Part shown: positions 6,501 through 7,900 of the stretch, one piece after another
Layout of the letters: each line of letters starts with the position of its first letter
Position numbering within the stretch: the first letter of the stretch is position 1
Assembly (NCBI GenBank): GCA_964587515.1
Contig: CAZPMO010000208.1
Location: 1 to 7,900 of the forward strand
Reading direction: 5' to 3'
Length of the DNA: 7,900 bases
From: CAZPMO01 sp964587515
Lineage (GTDB): Bacteria > Pseudomonadota > Alphaproteobacteria > MPNO01
The notes under the pieces: generated by a model
Database searches by the model: none
Seen by the model: the letters and a program-made list of their open reading frames with translations, nothing else
Told to the model about the DNA's origin: nothing
Program-made: the position numbers and the translations under genes

Positions 6501-7379
6501 CTAAGCGCCGATGCCGAGCGTCGCGCGCGCCTCATCGGGGCTCGCCACGTTGGATCCGATCGCCGTGATGATTTCTACCGCCCTTTCTACCAGAGCCGCG
6601 TTGCTCGGCGCCAGTACGCCGCGTTCGATATAAAGATTATCTTCCAGCCCGACCCGGACATGGCCGCCCAGCAGCACCGATTGGGCGACGAAGGGAAACT
6701 GCATGCGCGAAATGCCGAACGACGCCCAGTTGACGCCGTCGGGCAGCAGGTCGCGCATAAAAATCAAAGCCTCCGGCGTCGCCGGCGCGCCCCACGGGAT
6801 GCCGAGGCAGATCTGGAACATCATCGGGGCGTCGAAATCGCCGTCTTCCATAAGCTGGCGCGACAGCCGGATATGGCCCGATTCAAAGACCTCGAGCTCG
6901 GGTTTTACGCCGGCCTCCTTGATATGGCGCGCCATCTTCTTCAGCTCGGCCGGTATGTTGGCGAAAATGTTGGGCCCGAAATTCATGCTGCCCATGTCGA
7001 GCGAGCAAATCTCGGGCCTGAGTTCCAATATATGCTCGACGCGGCGCGCCGCCGGCGACAGCGTGGTGCCGGCGGCGAAATCGCGCGGGTCGTCCTCGCC
7101 CGGCACCAGGAACGCGCCGGGGCCGGTGGTGAGGTTGATGATGATATCGGACCCGCTGTCGCGAATGCGCGCCACCACTTCGCGGTAGAGCGCGGTCTCC
7201 ATGGAGCCCATGCCGGTGGCGGGATCGCGCACGTGGATATGGGCGATTGCCGCGCCCGCCTTGCCGGCCTCGATAGCGGAACTGGCGATCTGTTCCGGGG
7301 TAACCGGCACCGCCGGGTTCTTGCCGGCGGTGTCGCCGCCGCCGGTGATCGCACAGGTGATGATGACCGGGTTCGCCAT
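6501..7379 (-). CDS. beta-keto acid cleavage enzyme (BKACE, DUF849; Kce-like)
   Basis: This 292-residue TIM-barrel zinc enzyme belongs to the 3-keto-5-aminohexanoate cleavage family. Members condense a beta-keto acid with acetyl-CoA, releasing acetoacetate and a new acyl-CoA; known substrates include 3-keto-5-aminohexanoate and dehydrocarnitine. The metal site is intact: H47 and H49 in AHIHVRD and E246 in VGLEDNLY, with R242 nearby. Other conserved parts are the start ITCAITGGG, NPAVPVTPEQIA (21-32), the INLTTGPG strand (81-88), MGSMNFGPNIF (129-139) and ELEVFESGHI (161-170). The Glu that Kce uses to hold the substrate amino group (E14) aligns with G15 here (alignment made from memory), arguing against an aminohexanoate substrate; the region reads more like dehydrocarnitine-type members. 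ATG 7379 follows GGAGG with five-base spacing; the open frame up to 7436 is not family-like. It is the first gene of the transcript with the luciferase-like gene and divergent from the GDCCVxC gene. Confidence 0.92.
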   Translation of the reverse strand: MANPVIITCAITGGGDTAGKNPAVPVTPEQIASSAIEAGKAGAAIAHIHVRDPATGMGSMETALYREVVARIRDSGSDIIINLTTGPGAFLVPGEDDPRDFAAGTTLSPAARRVEHILELRPEICSLDMGSMNFGPNIFANIPAELKKMARHIKEAGVKPELEVFESGHIRLSRQLMEDGDFDAPMMFQICLGIPWGAPATPEALIFMRDLLPDGVNWASFGISRMQFPFVAQSVLLGGHVRVGLEDNLYIERGVLAPSNAALVERAVEIITAIGSNVASPDEARATLGIGA

Positions 7380-7477
7380 GTTCGCCTCCGTCGGTTTTCT
7401 AATACCGAGGATCGGGCGCGCGACCGCGCAATACAATCAAATTTTCTTGAGCCGGGCGGACGGCGTCCCAACCCGTG

Positions 7478-7483
7478 TATAGT
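7478..7483 (+). promoter_or_regulatory. -10-like box upstream of the GDCCVxC gene
   Basis: TATAGT lies 26 bases before ATG 7510, a sensible place for a -10 element. The base content 17 bp upstream is GGCGGA, not a recognisable -35; the nearest TTGAGC (7447-7452) is too far away at 25 bp. An activator or an alternative sigma factor could compensate, or the match is chance. Confidence 0.22.
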
Positions 7484-7509
7484 CCGGCGGCGAACGAGGA
7501 ACGGAAACG

Positions 7510-7713
7510 ATGGTTGAACTTCATTCGACCCTGACCTGTCCCGACTGCGGCCACGTCAAGCGCGAGCGCATGCCGACCGACGCCTGTCAGTTTTTTTACG
7601 ACTGCGCCGGGTGCGGCAAGGTGCTGAAGCCGCTCGAGGGCGATTGTTGCGTGTTCTGCTCCTATGGCGACGTGCCCTGTCCGCCGATCCAAGAGGACCG
7701 CGCCTGCTCGTGA
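7510..7713 (+). CDS. GDCCVxC domain-containing small Cys-rich protein
   Basis: This 67-residue protein has ten cysteines (10, 13, 26, 32, 35, 46, 47, 50, 57, 66). The order is CPDC (10-13), an isolated C26, CAGC (32-35) and the signature GDCCVFC (44-50), a zinc-ribbon-like arrangement expected to bind metal or act in thiol redox chemistry. The family is annotated as the GDCCVxC (seleno)protein family; some members have selenocysteine in the signature, whereas this one has only Cys. It has no signal peptide or membrane segment, so it should be cytosolic. No biochemical function is established to my knowledge. The ATG at 7510 has GAGGAACGGA upstream and leaves a complete first CPDC motif. The gene is divergent from BKACE and lies 66 bp before the SDR gene on the same strand, possibly one transcript. 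Confidence 0.88.
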   Translation: MVELHSTLTCPDCGHVKRERMPTDACQFFYDCAGCGKVLKPLEGDCCVFCSYGDVPCPPIQEDRACS

Positions 7714-7736
7714 ACCCATTTGCCCGCGCAGGGTTC
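7712..7736 (+). repeat. GAACCC...GGGTTC inverted repeat overlapping the GDCCVxC stop
   Basis: A 6-bp stem GAACCC (7712-7717) and GGGTTC (7731-7736) encloses a 13-base loop and begins inside the TGA stop codon. No T-run follows, so it is at best a weak or RNA-stabilising hairpin and not a standard intrinsic terminator. Confidence 0.3.
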
Positions 7737-7745
7737 GCCATTTAG

Positions 7746-7760
7746 TGTCCCCGGGGGACA
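7746..7760. promoter_or_regulatory. perfect palindrome TGTCCCC-G-GGGGACA before the SDR gene, possible operator
   Basis: A 15-bp perfect palindrome (7-bp arms, one central base) sits 19 bases upstream of the SDR start codon and just before its GGGGAGG ribosome site. A repressor bound here would sit where it could block transcription or translation of the SDR gene. In RNA it could form only a strained hairpin because there is almost no loop, so a protein site on DNA is the likelier reading. No regulator gene is in view. Confidence 0.35.
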
Positions 7761-7779
7761 TTGAGCGGGGAGGGCGGTC

Positions 7780-7900
7780 ATGAGCACGATGGAAAACATC
7801 TCGATCGAGAAACTGTTTCGCGTCGACGGCGACGTCGCGCTGATCACCGGCGCGGGCGACGGGTTTGGCCGTATCGCGTCGCTGGCGCTGGCCGCCGCCG
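7780..7900 (+). CDS. short-chain dehydrogenase/reductase (SDR), N-terminal fragment cut by window end
   Basis: The first 40 residues are visible. After a 16-residue lead, the strand DVALITGAGDGFGR (18-31) contains the SDR glycine-rich cofactor motif TGxxxGxG (T23, G24, G28, G30), which starts the Rossmann fold that binds NAD(P)H. A helix (IASLALAAA) follows as expected. The catalytic Ser-Tyr-Lys region lies outside the window, so substrate and activity cannot be judged. ATG 7780 has GGGGAGG about seven bases upstream. The gene is co-directional with the GDCCVxC gene and could serve the same degradative neighbourhood as the BKACE gene, for example by oxidising a beta-hydroxy acid to the keto acid that BKACE uses; this is speculation. 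Confidence 0.85.
   Translation, partial: MSTMENISIEKLFRVDGDVALITGAGDGFGRIASLALAAA

Noticed and set aside
6420..7517. 365-codon plus-strand open frame across the BKACE gene
   Set aside because: It is the shadow of the BKACE gene on the opposite strand, which has intact HIHVRD and GLEDN motifs and a good ribosome site.

Overview
The window is GC-rich (roughly 60-65% by eye), densely coded DNA with strong third-position G/C bias and AGGAG-type ribosome binding sites. The gene families (P4-type integrase, class D flavin monooxygenase, luciferase-like monooxygenase, beta-keto acid cleavage enzyme, GDCCVxC protein, SDR) fit a free-living, metabolically versatile proteobacterium, most likely an alphaproteobacterium. 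That placement is inferred from composition and gene content only; the window has no rRNA, tRNA or other phylogenetic marker.

Layout. Positions 1-1382 hold an intact tyrosine recombinase of the P4/CP4-57 integrase type, read leftwards. This is probably the right-hand end of an integrated element whose body lies to the left of the window. Positions 1383-1753 contain no convincing gene. They hold a 6-bp GC hairpin with a 7-base loop, short direct repeats, and an open frame that may be the tail of a broken gene. From 1754 rightwards the DNA looks like ordinary catabolic chromosome: isochorismatase-fold amidohydrolase (-), class D flavin-dependent monooxygenase (+), dihydroorotate dehydrogenase-like flavoprotein (-), SnoaL-like protein (+), luciferase-like monooxygenase (-), BKACE/DUF849 enzyme (-), a 67-residue Cys-rich GDCCVxC protein (+) and the start of a short-chain dehydrogenase (+).

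How the genes may work together. The BKACE and luciferase-like genes are 19 bp apart on the same strand and almost certainly form one transcript (BKACE first). The other genes alternate strands in divergent and convergent pairs, so this is a neighbourhood and not one operon. Several enzymes suit the oxidative breakdown of small organic acids or N-containing compounds: two reduced-flavin monooxygenases, a C-N hydrolase, and an enzyme that moves a beta-keto acid's acetoacetate unit using acetyl-CoA. No flavin reductase, CoA ligase, transporter or regulator is present to complete a pathway, so a joint function is only a hypothesis.

Most notable is the PyrD-like protein. It keeps the class 2 DHODH N-terminus, Lys66 and Asn111, but has Cys where class 2 enzymes have the catalytic Ser, and it has lost an orotate-contacting Asn. 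It may not be a housekeeping PyrD. I found no CRISPR array, defence system or clearly unprecedented multi-gene system.
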